Below, piece after piece: positions 1 to 7,546 of a DNA stretch of 16,466 nucleotides. A program made the translations under genes and the position numbers. Position 1 is the stretch's first letter. Every line of letters begins with the position of its first letter. The stretch is taken from positions 1 to 16,466 of the forward strand of contig OMIW01000127.1 in the NCBI GenBank assembly GCA_900299205.1, given 5' to 3'. The notes below the pieces were generated by a model. It was given only the letters and a program-made list of their open reading frames with translations. It was not told the DNA's origin and ran no database searches. The DNA is from Pseudomonadota bacterium. GTDB lineage: Bacteria > Bdellovibrionota_C > UBA2361 > OMIW01.

Positions 1-301
1 CTCCGTGAAATGGACAACTATCCTTCGTCAACCAACTCGGTAAACCCTGGGCAGCAACTATCGGCTGGCTCAGAGCATCGAGCATGGCTCGCCCGCCCTC
101 TTCGAGTCCCTTACCCAAGTTGCGGTCTTTATCTTTAAAAATCTCCTGTTGGGCCAGTTTGTATATCACATCACGTTGAACTCCTTCGGGTAGTCGCAAT
201 GCAAAAGCCTCTTTACTGGCTCTTCCATAATCAAGGTCACCGTTGGACGTATGTTTTGCCATCAAGGTCTTGGCTATTAATGTCGCCTGATTTTGTGTCA
301 T
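1..301 (-). CDS. Unrecognised protein, N-terminal 100 residues (runs off left edge)
   Basis: An open frame starts with ATG at 301 and continues without a stop to the left edge, so only the first 100 residues are visible. The start is well fixed: an in-frame TGA lies four codons upstream, and a GAGG ribosome-binding site sits 7 bases before the ATG. The peptide begins MTQNQATLIAKTLMAKH and ends near a Trp-Leu-Thr-Lys-Asp-Ser-Cys stretch at residues 90-96. It is rich in Lys, Gln, Glu and Asp, has no signal peptide or membrane segment, and looks cytoplasmic and mostly helical. I do not recognise a family. The DNA looks more AT-rich than the neighbouring thr genes and uses codons such as TTA, ATA and AAA more freely. 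It lies downstream of thrC in the same orientation, 147 bases away, so it may be a separate unit. Confidence 0.72.
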   Translation of the reverse strand, partial: MTQNQATLIAKTLMAKHTSNGDLDYGRASKEAFALRLPEGVQRDVIYKLAQQEIFKDKDRNLGKGLEEGGRAMLDALSQPIVAAQGLPSWLTKDSCPFHG

Positions 302-418
302 ACCCACGCCTCAGAAAAACTACTCACAATAACACCGTTCAGAGAAAGGTTATTGGGAACTAGTCTGTCAGTGTGCTCTAGACCGAAATGCGCCCGAGTT
401 GTCTCAATTTAAAAGTGA

Positions 419-434
419 TTAATCGGTCGATTAA
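419..434 (-). terminator. Weak hairpin after thrC
   Basis: Fifteen bases beyond the thrC stop is a perfect inverted repeat with 7-base arms (TTAATCG / CGATTAA) around two bases. Read on the minus strand it is followed by TCACTTTTAAATT, which is only a short T run. The stem is AT-rich and the T tract poor, so it could be a weak intrinsic terminator for the thr operon or simply a palindrome. Confidence 0.3.
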
Positions 435-448
435 ATAAAACGATAATA

Positions 449-1789
449 TCATCTTGATCTTTCAAGCATTTCCGACAGGACTTCCTCAAGCGCTTTGAAT
501 TCTGGTGATATTTCGCGGGGTGCAATCGGTTGATCGGCGATAGCGGCGAGTTGAGGGGGTATCGGGGGTTCAAAGCCGATGGCGGTGGTGACCACCTGTG
601 AAAACTTTGCGGGGTGGGCGGTGTGGAGGAAAATCCCGTGCTCATCGGGCCGTAGTTCGGTGGTGAGAGCGTGATACGCGACGGCGCCGTGAGGGTCGAG
701 GATATAGCCGGTTGTCTCATATACGTCCCGCATGGTGGCGATGGTAGTATCATCTGAGACCGATACACCCGAAAGAGATGCTCGGACGAGCTGCGGTTCG
801 TTTCCGTGGAGCGACATCACACGGGGCATATTGTTGGGGTCGCCTATGTCCATCGCGTTCGAGATCGTGGCGATGCTCGGTTGCGGGCGGTACGGGGCAC
901 CCGCCAGAAAACGGGGAACGGCATCGTTGGCATTCGTTGCGGCGATAAATCGGCTGATCGGAACCCCCAGTCGCTGTGCATAGAGTCCCGCGGTGAGATT
1001 TCCAAAATTGCCACACGGGACCGCACATACCCACGGAACAGGTGATGAAGCGCTGCTCCATGAGCGCCGCTCCGTCAGTCGTAACCATTCCTGATGCGCC
1101 AGAAAATAGTAGAAGACCTGAGGAAGGAGACGCGCGATATTTATCGAGTTCGCGGATGTAAGCCCGAGAGATTCTCGATACTGGCTGTGCGAGAGAGCTT
1201 TTTTGACTAGCGATTGACACGCATCGAAGGGGCCACTAACCCGCAGAGCGAGAACATTTTCTCCGAGTCCCGCGAATTGTTTCTCCTGGATCGGACTCAC
1301 CATGCCGGCGGGGTAGAGAACCACCACGTTAACCCCTGGGCGCCGCCAAAAGCTGTGGGCGACGGCGCCGCCGGTGTCTCCCGAGGTAGCCACCAGAATC
1401 GTTATTCTGCGCCCCTGAGTCGCGGCGATACGGGTCGTCACCGCGGCAAGAAATCGAGCACCAAAATCTTTGAACGCAGCGGTTGGCCCGTGGAACAGTT
1501 CGAGCGCGGCGATTGAGTCGCTCATCGGGATAACAGGAGCTCCAAAGGTGATAGCCTCGGCTACCATCTCGGCGGTTGACATCCCCTCAATCGTCCGACC
1601 AAACAGATGCTCGGCAACGGTTATGCAGAGCTCGGTTCGGTCCATGGTGATGATTGCGTCCCAAAAGGATGAGGGGAGTGGGGTTATCGTTGGCGGAATG
1701 AAAAGCCCCCCATCGGGCGCAAGCCCCAGGGTCACTGCCTGGGAGAAGGGAACGATGGTCGTTGAATCGCTGGTGGTGATAAGGTCCAT
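449..1789 (-). CDS. thrC: Threonine synthase
   Basis: Threonine synthase, the last step of threonine biosynthesis: O-phosphohomoserine plus water gives threonine and phosphate, using pyridoxal phosphate in the cytosol. The 446 residues open with the family signature GLAPDGGLFIP (residues 22-32). The PLP lysine is K107 in the HGPTAAFKDFGARF motif, and ATSGDTGGAV at 134-143 is the phosphate-binding loop typical of fold-type II enzymes. Asn-Phe-Gly and SNAMDIGDPNNMPR motifs follow further on. Length fits the longer, E. coli-like class of about 430-460 residues. The ATG at 1789 has an AGAGGTG ribosome-binding site 2 bases upstream and lies 13 bases after the thrB stop, so it is the third gene of the thr operon. 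No damage is visible. Confidence 0.97.
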   Translation of the reverse strand: MDLITTSDSTTIVPFSQAVTLGLAPDGGLFIPPTITPLPSSFWDAIITMDRTELCITVAEHLFGRTIEGMSTAEMVAEAITFGAPVIPMSDSIAALELFHGPTAAFKDFGARFLAAVTTRIAATQGRRITILVATSGDTGGAVAHSFWRRPGVNVVVLYPAGMVSPIQEKQFAGLGENVLALRVSGPFDACQSLVKKALSHSQYRESLGLTSANSINIARLLPQVFYYFLAHQEWLRLTERRSWSSASSPVPWVCAVPCGNFGNLTAGLYAQRLGVPISRFIAATNANDAVPRFLAGAPYRPQPSIATISNAMDIGDPNNMPRVMSLHGNEPQLVRASLSGVSVSDDTTIATMRDVYETTGYILDPHGAVAYHALTTELRPDEHGIFLHTAHPAKFSQVVTTAIGFEPPIPPQLAAIADQPIAPREISPEFKALEEVLSEMLERSR

Positions 1790-1802
1790 GGCACCTCTGT
1801 GA

Positions 1803-2852
1803 TTACGAATCGGTCGATTTGGGAGAAATAATCGAAATACGGGGCGGATGTCGGGTTATCTGACCGGTGTGCGCCGTCGCGTTAATGTCGTGGGTGGCAA
1901 ACGCGCCCTTCATTGCCTGACCGACCCGCTCTGCAACCTCAAGCGATGGACACAAAGAAAAGAGTGACGGACCCGAACCCGAAATGGTGCAGTTGTACCC
2001 TCCTGCGTCAATCGCCGCGCGTTTTACGGTTTCACTCCCCGGAATCAAGGGGAGCCGGACTGGTTCGGCAAGATAATCGACAAGGGATGAGGTGATAAGT
2101 TCGTGATCGTCTTGATAGAGCCCGCAGAGCAATCTTGCGAGCGCGGCACTCTGTTTAATCGTGGTGGCAAGAGGGACCTCGCGCGGTAAAACAGACCGAG
2201 ACACCGCGGTCTCAAGAGCGAAATCAGGATTAATGACGGCATAGAAGAGGGATGATGGACATGGCAGCTCGACAAAAGTAAGCGGTTCGTATGAGGCGAC
2301 AAGGACGAAACCGCCCAGTATGGCAGGAGCGACGTTGTCAGCGTGGGCAGCACCACATGCCCGCTCCTCCCCGATCATGGCGAAGCGAACAAGCTCGCGA
2401 GGCGGAAAGGGAGAGCCGATAAGGGTGTTGACGGCGAGTGCTGCAGCGGCACTGCTCGCCGCGCTCGATCCCATGCCACTTCCAAGCGGAAGTCCTTTTG
2501 TAAGCGTCAATCTTACTCCTCTGGTGATTCCTCGCGCTGCGAGAAGCGCGGCAGCAACGACTCCGACGCAGTTGCGCTCGGCATCGACCGGTAGCTTTCC
2601 CCCATCTCCGGATATATGCGCAATTGTCACTCCGGGAGCATCGGTCCATGAGGCGCATACCTCATCTCCGGGCCCCGACAGAGAGAATCCCATGATATCG
2701 AACCCGGGGCCTACATTGGCGACCGTCGCGGGGGCAAAAGCGATGATGGTTTCGGTAATCATGTTGTCGGTCGCTGAGATAGTCGGTTCGAGCAGTTGTC
2801 GGTGGTCAGATGGTGGTAGGGGGTGGATTGTGAGCTGCACTCTGTGACGCAA
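1803..2852 (-). CDS. thrB: Homoserine kinase
   Basis: Homoserine kinase of the GHMP family, which phosphorylates homoserine to O-phosphohomoserine with ATP. The ATP-binding motif PLGSGMGSSAAS is at residues 122-133, the N-terminal family motif FAPATVANVGPGFD at 39-52, and the C-terminal GHMP motif ISGSGPSLF is present near the end. Two starts are possible. A TTG at 2852, 17 bases after the thrA stop, has a good AGAGGGGAG ribosome-binding site and gives 349 residues with a 30-residue leader. An ATG at 2762 gives 319 residues, closer to the usual 300-320, and begins just before the conserved fold, but has no clear ribosome-binding site. I report the TTG start because of the site. It is the middle gene of the thr operon, between thrA and thrC. 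Confidence 0.95.
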   Translation of the reverse strand: MRHRVQLTIHPLPPSDHRQLLEPTISATDNMITETIIAFAPATVANVGPGFDIMGFSLSGPGDEVCASWTDAPGVTIAHISGDGGKLPVDAERNCVGVVAAALLAARGITRGVRLTLTKGLPLGSGMGSSAASSAAAALAVNTLIGSPFPPRELVRFAMIGEERACGAAHADNVAPAILGGFVLVASYEPLTFVELPCPSSLFYAVINPDFALETAVSRSVLPREVPLATTIKQSAALARLLCGLYQDDHELITSSLVDYLAEPVRLPLIPGSETVKRAAIDAGGYNCTISGSGPSLFSLCPSLEVAERVGQAMKGAFATHDINATAHTGQITRHPPRISIISPKSTDS

Positions 2853-2869
2853 GAGTCTCCCCTCTCAAC

Positions 2870-5371
2870 TCAACTTGCCAACGCGACCCGCACAATGTCG
2901 GCAAAAACTCCCGCCGCCGTTACCGCCGCTCCTGCCCCTGGCCCCTGAATAACCAAGGGGCTTGTGTGATACCGCTCTGTCGTGAAGGCGAGGATGTTGT
3001 CGCTCCCTGATAACGAGAAAAACGGGTGGTCGAATCCCACCGATTGGAGCGAGACCGAGGCACGGGTGCCATCGAATTGCGCGATATATCGGAGGCGGCG
3101 TCCGTGTTCGTGCGCATCCGTCACCAGTTGCTCAAAGGTCTTATCGTAATCGACGAGACGATCAAGAAACTCCTCCGCAGTCGCGAGCGAGCGGAGAGGT
3201 TCCGGAACAAGATTTTCAATCACGATATCATCGAGCTCGAGCTCAAACCCCGCCTCTCGGGCGAGAATAAGGAGTTTTCGGGCCACATCAAGACCGCTGA
3301 GATCGTCGCGAGGATCGGGCTCGGTAAAACCTTGCTCGCGGGCATCCCGAATGAGCTTGCTCATCGGTCGACCGGGCACGAGGGTGTTGAAGAGATAGCT
3401 GAGCGTACCACTCAGGACCGCGTCGATCGTTCGTATCGAATCACCGCTGCGACGAAGATCGTTGAGGGTTCCGATGACGGGGAGCCCTGCGCCGACACTA
3501 GTTTCAAAGAGAAACCGCGAGCCTGGGAGCTTCGATGCCTCTTTAATGAGCCGATACGAGACCAAAGCCCCCGACTGTCCTTTTTTGTTTGGGGTCACCA
3601 CAGCGATATGACGCGAAAGGATGGAGTGATACCAATGGGGAACCTCTTCGCTCGCAGTGCAGTCGACGAACACGGAATGAGGAAGGTTAAGGTCGATCAT
3701 TCGTTGAATGAAGGTGGAGAGTTCGGCTGATTCACCGATCGATTGGAGGAGGCCCTCGGGATCGTCGAGCGGAATACCATCTTCATCGATCACCATTCGG
3801 CTTGAAGTGCTCAGCCCAACGACCGAGAGCTCAACGTGATGGTCCGTTTTAAGGCTATCTCGATATTCAAGTATCTGCTCGATCAGTGTTCTGCCGATGA
3901 GCCCATGGCCGACAACGAACACATTCAGGGTGCGGAGGTGAGAGAGGAAAAATCTATCGTGAATCGCGTTTAAAGCCTTTCGTTGATCGAGGCGCCGGAT
4001 GACCACCGAGATGTTTCTTTCTGATGATCCTTGAGCGATTGCGGCGATATTGACTCCATTTTCTGCGAGCGAGTGGCAGAGGGTTGCGGCGACTCCGGGA
4101 GTATTGCGCATCCCATCTCCCACGACCGAGACAATTGCATACTCGTCATCGATGATGGGGGGATCGATGAGTGATGAACGGAGTTCGTACGAAAACTCCT
4201 GACGAATGGCCGCCTCGGCGACCGCCGATTGAGCAGGTCGGATGGCAACACAGATTGTGTGTTCCGATGATGCTTGGGTTATGAGGATGACATTAACCTC
4301 GGCAGCTGCGAGTGCACGAAAGAGCCGCATCGCCATCCCTGAAACCCCTACCATCCCGCTTCCCTGAACTCGAACGAGCGCGAGCTGATCGATTGAGGAT
4401 ATTCCCCGTATCGCCTCGGTCGCATCGCCGGGGCTTGCCCCGATAACGGTGCCAGCCGCCACCGGATCAAAGGTATTTTTTATGACGAGAGGGATGCCTC
4501 GGGCCATTGCCGGGCGCATGGTTGGAGGATAGATAACCTTTGCCCCGAAATGCGAAAGCTCCATCGCCTCCTCGTACGAGAGGTAGGGGACGGGGAATGC
4601 CCGCCGAACCTTCCGGGGGTCGCACGTCAGCACTCCGCTGACATCGGTCCAGATCTCGATCTGCGAAGCACCCACCGCAGCTCCCGCAAGTGACGCTGTG
4701 TAATCGGAGCCCCCTCGCCCAAGAGTCGTTGTTTCGCCGTTTTGGGTCGCCCCGAGGAAACCTGTCAAGACAACGACATCGGGGTGGGTGGAGGCAAACC
4801 CCCTGATTCGGGCAAATGTCTCATCGTCGTTAACGAGCGCATTCCCGAATGTTGCGTCAGTTACCACCAAACCCCGAGCATCGGCAAAGGTCGCGGCTAT
4901 CCCCTGATCAGAGAGGGCAGCAGCGACAATCTGAGCGGAGAGTCGCTCTCCCACAGACATGACGGCATCGAGGGTCCGGGAGGACAGCTCTCGGAGAAGG
5001 TGGACCCCGGTAAGACGCGCTTCAAGCTCATCGAAGATCTGGTCTATCGATGCTTTCAAGTGACATCCGCCCACCGGTAAGGGGAGATGGTCTTCTTGCG
5101 TTGGAGGAGAGGAAAGTGACAAGACCGCTCCCCTCGCAGTTTCATGATGTCTCAATCTCAGCGCGGTCAGCGCATCTCGGTAAGATGGATCGCCCGCAAC
5201 AGCTGTGTGAGCGCTTTTTATCAGATCGTCCGTTACCCCCTGCAGCGCAGAGACGACAACCAAGGGACGCGCCCCTCCGAGTTGTGCCAAACGGATGATC
5301 TCCACCACTGCGAGAATTCGCTCGGCAGACGCTACTGAGCTTCCGCCGAATTTGAGAACTTTTATGGTCAT
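2870..5371 (-). CDS. thrA: Bifunctional aspartokinase / homoserine dehydrogenase
   Basis: Fused enzyme that catalyses the first and third steps of the aspartate-to-threonine pathway. From an ATG at 5371 it has 833 residues (E. coli ThrA has 820). The aspartokinase part starts at once with VLKFGGSSVA (residues 4-14) and has TTLGRGGSDYTASL (215-228) and IWTDVSGVLTCDPRKV. Two ACT-type regulatory regions follow at about 332-380 and 411-460, the usual site of threonine feedback. The dehydrogenase part has the NAD(P) loop GHGLIG (488-493), VTPNKKG (592-598) and DDLSGLDVARK. E684, D695 and K699 keep the spacing of the yeast catalytic Glu, Asp and Lys. A TTG at 5419 would add 16 residues before the kinase motif, which family alignments do not need. 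No strong ribosome-binding site precedes the ATG. First gene of thrABC. Confidence 0.97.
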   Translation of the reverse strand: MTIKVLKFGGSSVASAERILAVVEIIRLAQLGGARPLVVVSALQGVTDDLIKSAHTAVAGDPSYRDALTALRLRHHETARGAVLSLSSPPTQEDHLPLPVGGCHLKASIDQIFDELEARLTGVHLLRELSSRTLDAVMSVGERLSAQIVAAALSDQGIAATFADARGLVVTDATFGNALVNDDETFARIRGFASTHPDVVVLTGFLGATQNGETTTLGRGGSDYTASLAGAAVGASQIEIWTDVSGVLTCDPRKVRRAFPVPYLSYEEAMELSHFGAKVIYPPTMRPAMARGIPLVIKNTFDPVAAGTVIGASPGDATEAIRGISSIDQLALVRVQGSGMVGVSGMAMRLFRALAAAEVNVILITQASSEHTICVAIRPAQSAVAEAAIRQEFSYELRSSLIDPPIIDDEYAIVSVVGDGMRNTPGVAATLCHSLAENGVNIAAIAQGSSERNISVVIRRLDQRKALNAIHDRFFLSHLRTLNVFVVGHGLIGRTLIEQILEYRDSLKTDHHVELSVVGLSTSSRMVIDEDGIPLDDPEGLLQSIGESAELSTFIQRMIDLNLPHSVFVDCTASEEVPHWYHSILSRHIAVVTPNKKGQSGALVSYRLIKEASKLPGSRFLFETSVGAGLPVIGTLNDLRRSGDSIRTIDAVLSGTLSYLFNTLVPGRPMSKLIRDAREQGFTEPDPRDDLSGLDVARKLLILAREAGFELELDDIVIENLVPEPLRSLATAEEFLDRLVDYDKTFEQLVTDAHEHGRRLRYIAQFDGTRASVSLQSVGFDHPFFSLSGSDNILAFTTERYHTSPLVIQGPGAGAAVTAAGVFADIVRVALAS

Positions 5372-5475
5372 GGGTAAATACGATGAGGATGAAATGTTAC
5401 CCCAAACAGCTCGGTGCAAAGACGAAAGGGCCCAAACCGCTCCATCAGAGACGGCAATCCAATTAATTCCGTGAT

Positions 5476-5502
5476 CTTATATCATTTCACCCGAATTTTG
5501 AA
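5476..5502 (-). promoter_or_regulatory. thrA: Possible thrABC promoter
   Basis: On the minus strand, in an AT-rich patch upstream of thrA, TTCAAA (5497-5502) is followed 15 bases later by TATAAG (5476-5481). This resembles a sigma-70 -35/-10 pair with short spacing and would give a leader of about 100 bases. A 6-base repeat, GGGTAA / TTACCC, brackets the bases just before the ATG. I see no leader peptide rich in Thr or Ile codons. It is a candidate only. Confidence 0.28.
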
Positions 5503-5535
5503 TGGTCCGATGCCGATTTGCAGGGGATGAGCGGG

Positions 5536-6975
5536 TCAGTTGAGCCCGAGCATGTCATTGAGCGCCTGACAGATGGCTTTGAAGTGGTAGAGGTATTCGA
5601 TATCGGAGGAAGAGAACTGCTCTCCGGACATCTCTAGATGGATTACCCCTATACGACGAGAAAATCCGAGTATCCAGCTGATCGAGGCGACCTCTCGTTG
5701 AGGGGTGCCAGCCACTCGAGTCCTCCAGATGAGGGGACGTTTTGCAAGATAAGCGCGGGTTGCAATGAGGGATTTATCTTGGAGCGGGGCGGGGGAAATC
5801 GAAATAGTCTGGGGATTGCCGACCCATAGAACGGGAATGAGTTCGCGGGAATCGGGGTTGAGGGTAAGAATGACGACAGCCGAGAATCCGGCGATTGGAA
5901 TCGTGTTCTTTATGAGCGGGGATAGGAGCTCTGGTGCCGGGCCCCCGAGTGGCATCCGATGATACAAATCGGTAAGGTTGTCACGACACCCTCCTTGGCA
6001 TCGGGATATGAACGGGTTTTGACGAAGGACCGGGTCTCGTTCCGAAGCGCTCCTTAAAAGCATAGGATCGGAGCTTACCCCAGGAGAATTGAGGGAGGGA
6101 ATCACCCGTTGATACTCTCGAAGGAAAACCTTGAGGTCGTCCGGGGAGGGGGTTTCTGAAAGGAGCTGCGCTGCGGAGGGCCAGCTTTCCCGGAATGATG
6201 ACCATGCATCACTGGCTCCTGGATAAAGAAGCTCGCGACGAGTCTTTGCCAAAAGCTCAGAGGCTGCGCAGATCTCCCTCAATCCTGTGACTGATTGATC
6301 CAGGCTCTCCTTTGAGTCCACCGGATCTTTTCGAGGGGCTGGGTCGCCCAGAAGCGGGAGGGTCGCGAGAAATCCCCAACGCAGGAGAAGTTTGGAGGTT
6401 AATCTTAGTGGGGTGAATCCCAATACTTCGCGACAAGCCAGCTCAAAGCCATCAAATGATTTGAGATCAGCCATCATCGCGCAATACTCATCGGGGAACG
6501 AGAACGCAATGAGGAGGTTCCCCATTTGTCGAGCTATGCTGATTCCAAACAGGGTGGAAGCAGAGCCTGTTCGATTCACGGCCGAATGGGCGGTAATACT
6601 CGCCTCAAGAGTTTCAAGCACCCGATCGCCAAGAAGAGATGATGCTTTGAGATCCGGAATTGTCTCGACGGCTCTTGAAATGATTGAGGCAATCGAGCGA
6701 CTCGGCACGCAACCAAGTATTTCCTCTGGATTTTTGATGGTAGATACCCCGATGCCAAGGGAGCGACCTCGAATAGCCAGCTCTTTAATAACGAAGAGGT
6801 AGAGAGCGATATCCAGCCGGAGAGTTTCGACTAGTCTTTCTGGAGTCTCATCAAAGTGACCGGCAGTGAGGTCTTGAATTAGTTCATGCCCAAACTGGTG
6901 ATTGACCGGTATCCATTGAGATTCTATCCGGTTAACAACACGCTCAAACTCAATGGCGCTCCACTGGGAATTCAA
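5536..6975 (-). CDS. HDOD-GAF type regulatory protein (degenerate HDOD)
   Basis: A 479-residue soluble protein. Residues about 40-240 look like an HDOD domain, a catalytically dead relative of HD phosphohydrolases used in signalling. The clearest part is at 150-201, where a helix like the HDOD 'LLHDIGKL' stretch (ARQMGNLLIAF) is followed by E-V-L-G-F ... LLLRWGF, matching the usual E-x-x-x-x-G-F ... LLxxWGxP ending. No HD metal pair is seen. Residues about 345-475 resemble a GAF domain (FSAVVILTLNPDSRELIPVLWVGNP and a matching final beta-helix unit). The start is TTG with a strong AAGGGGGT ribosome-binding site 5 bases upstream. It is divergent from the sigma-54-driven flhB operon, and HDOD proteins are known to affect motility and flagellar expression in some bacteria, so a link is plausible but unproved. 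Domain calls rest on pattern recognition alone. Confidence 0.7.
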   Translation of the reverse strand: MNSQWSAIEFERVVNRIESQWIPVNHQFGHELIQDLTAGHFDETPERLVETLRLDIALYLFVIKELAIRGRSLGIGVSTIKNPEEILGCVPSRSIASIISRAVETIPDLKASSLLGDRVLETLEASITAHSAVNRTGSASTLFGISIARQMGNLLIAFSFPDEYCAMMADLKSFDGFELACREVLGFTPLRLTSKLLLRWGFLATLPLLGDPAPRKDPVDSKESLDQSVTGLREICAASELLAKTRRELLYPGASDAWSSFRESWPSAAQLLSETPSPDDLKVFLREYQRVIPSLNSPGVSSDPMLLRSASERDPVLRQNPFISRCQGGCRDNLTDLYHRMPLGGPAPELLSPLIKNTIPIAGFSAVVILTLNPDSRELIPVLWVGNPQTISISPAPLQDKSLIATRAYLAKRPLIWRTRVAGTPQREVASISWILGFSRRIGVIHLEMSGEQFSSSDIEYLYHFKAICQALNDMLGLN

Positions 6976-7344
6976 GATACACCCCCTTTATGGATGTCGA
7001 GCTGATTAATTCTCTGGGCTCCGCCCCGATGATGGAGATACCCCAATTTTCCTTTAATACGATGACGTACTCCCCGATTCCGAACCTGACAGGAAGCCTG
7101 ACCGGAAAAAAACGTGGTCATCACCATCTCCACTGACGAGACGGGGGAGTTGGGAGATTTCCCCTCTATGGTACTTCTAGATTAGGTCCTGTTGGAGAAC
7201 TTTCTTTACTCTCATGGAGGTTGCGTCACATAAGGAGAAGCCCTCGCGAATTGAATCCGTTCCCCGCGCGGCAACCTTTTGACGGTCATCAGGAGGGCCG
7301 GCACTTCAGGGGGGGGCTCGGAGCCTTTCTCGGCCAGTAGAATC

Positions 7345-7360
7345 TGGCACCCTTCTTGCT
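7345..7360 (+). promoter_or_regulatory. flhB: Sigma-54 (RpoN) promoter of the flhB operon
   Basis: TGGCAC-CCTTC-TTGCT. The -24 GG and -12 GC are separated by exactly 10 bases, and both boxes match the sigma-54 consensus TGGCAC-N5-TTGCA/T apart from the last base. Transcription would start near 7371, giving a leader of about 176 bases before the GTG of flhB. Sigma-54 drives middle flagellar genes in Pseudomonas, Vibrio, Caulobacter and Campylobacter, so its place just ahead of flhB-flhA fits. I did not recognise the enhancer site for the activator. Confidence 0.75.
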
Positions 7361-7460
7361 CGAATGGTGAGGTCTTGTTTTATTGCGTCAGTAGTCTGGC
7401 GCGGAGTGGTCTCATGTCATCGGTTACCAGGAATTTCGCTGCCACTTGGAGGGTTAGGTT

Positions 7461-7478
7461 GGGTAGTGTTCACCACCC
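7461..7478 (+). promoter_or_regulatory. Hairpin overlapping the leader terminator
   Basis: GGGT-A-GTG and CAC-C-ACCC form an inverted repeat with one mismatch around two bases (effective loop about four). Its last two bases (7477-7478) are the first two of the terminator stem that follows. A second pairing, AGGGT (7450-7454) with ACCCT (7475-7479), overlaps the same arm. Either could compete with the terminator and act as an antiterminator. This is inferred from pairing alone. Confidence 0.35.
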
Positions 7479-7508
7479 TGCTCAAAAGGGGGCAGGTTTG
7501 GTTTTTTT
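7477..7508 (+). terminator. Terminator-like hairpin within the flhB leader
   Basis: A 7-base-pair stem (CCTGCTC with GGGCAGG, one T-G wobble) and a 6-base loop occupy 7477-7496. TTTGGTTTTTTT follows directly at 7497-7508. This is the classic form of a factor-independent terminator. It lies about 106 bases downstream of the predicted sigma-54 start and 30 bases before the flhB ribosome-binding site, so it would either attenuate the operon or end a short leader RNA of about 135 bases. Confidence 0.55.
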
Positions 7509-7546
7509 CGAGAGTTTATCCGAAGACGAGACTTCGCGGAGCAATC

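Larger units (their letters stand above)
6976..7546. other. Divergent regulatory region between the HDOD gene and flhB
   Basis: I see no convincing gene in these 571 bases. An open frame continues upstream of flhB to an ATG at 7364, but its translation resembles neither FliR nor the FlhB N-terminus, and the ATG lies before the predicted transcription start, so it is not used here. The region holds a run of eight G at 7309-7316, a sigma-54 promoter (7345-7360), and two overlapping hairpins ending in a T tract (7461-7508). A small inverted repeat, CAGG-AAG-CCTG (7090-7100), lies nearer the HDOD gene, whose own promoter I could not identify with confidence. Confidence 0.6.

Noticed and set aside
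421-1819. Identical 12-base palindromes AATCGGTCGATT on either side of thrC (421-432 and 1808-1819)
   Set aside because: Several 12-base repeats are expected by chance in 16 kb, CGATT/AATCG words are common here, and the second copy lies inside the thrB coding end.
3026-3730. Plus-strand frame of 234 codons opposite thrA
   Set aside because: It is antisense to the well-conserved homoserine dehydrogenase part of thrA and its translation resembles no family.
5420-5535. Threonine attenuator leader peptide before thrA
   Set aside because: I found no short frame rich in Thr or Ile codons and no terminator with T run in the space upstream of thrA.
7364-7546. N-terminal extension of FlhB by 61 residues, or a FliR-FlhB fusion remnant
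   Set aside because: The extension does not resemble FliR, the FlhB family starts at the GTG at 7547 with its own ribosome site, and the ATG at 7364 lies before the predicted sigma-54 transcription start.
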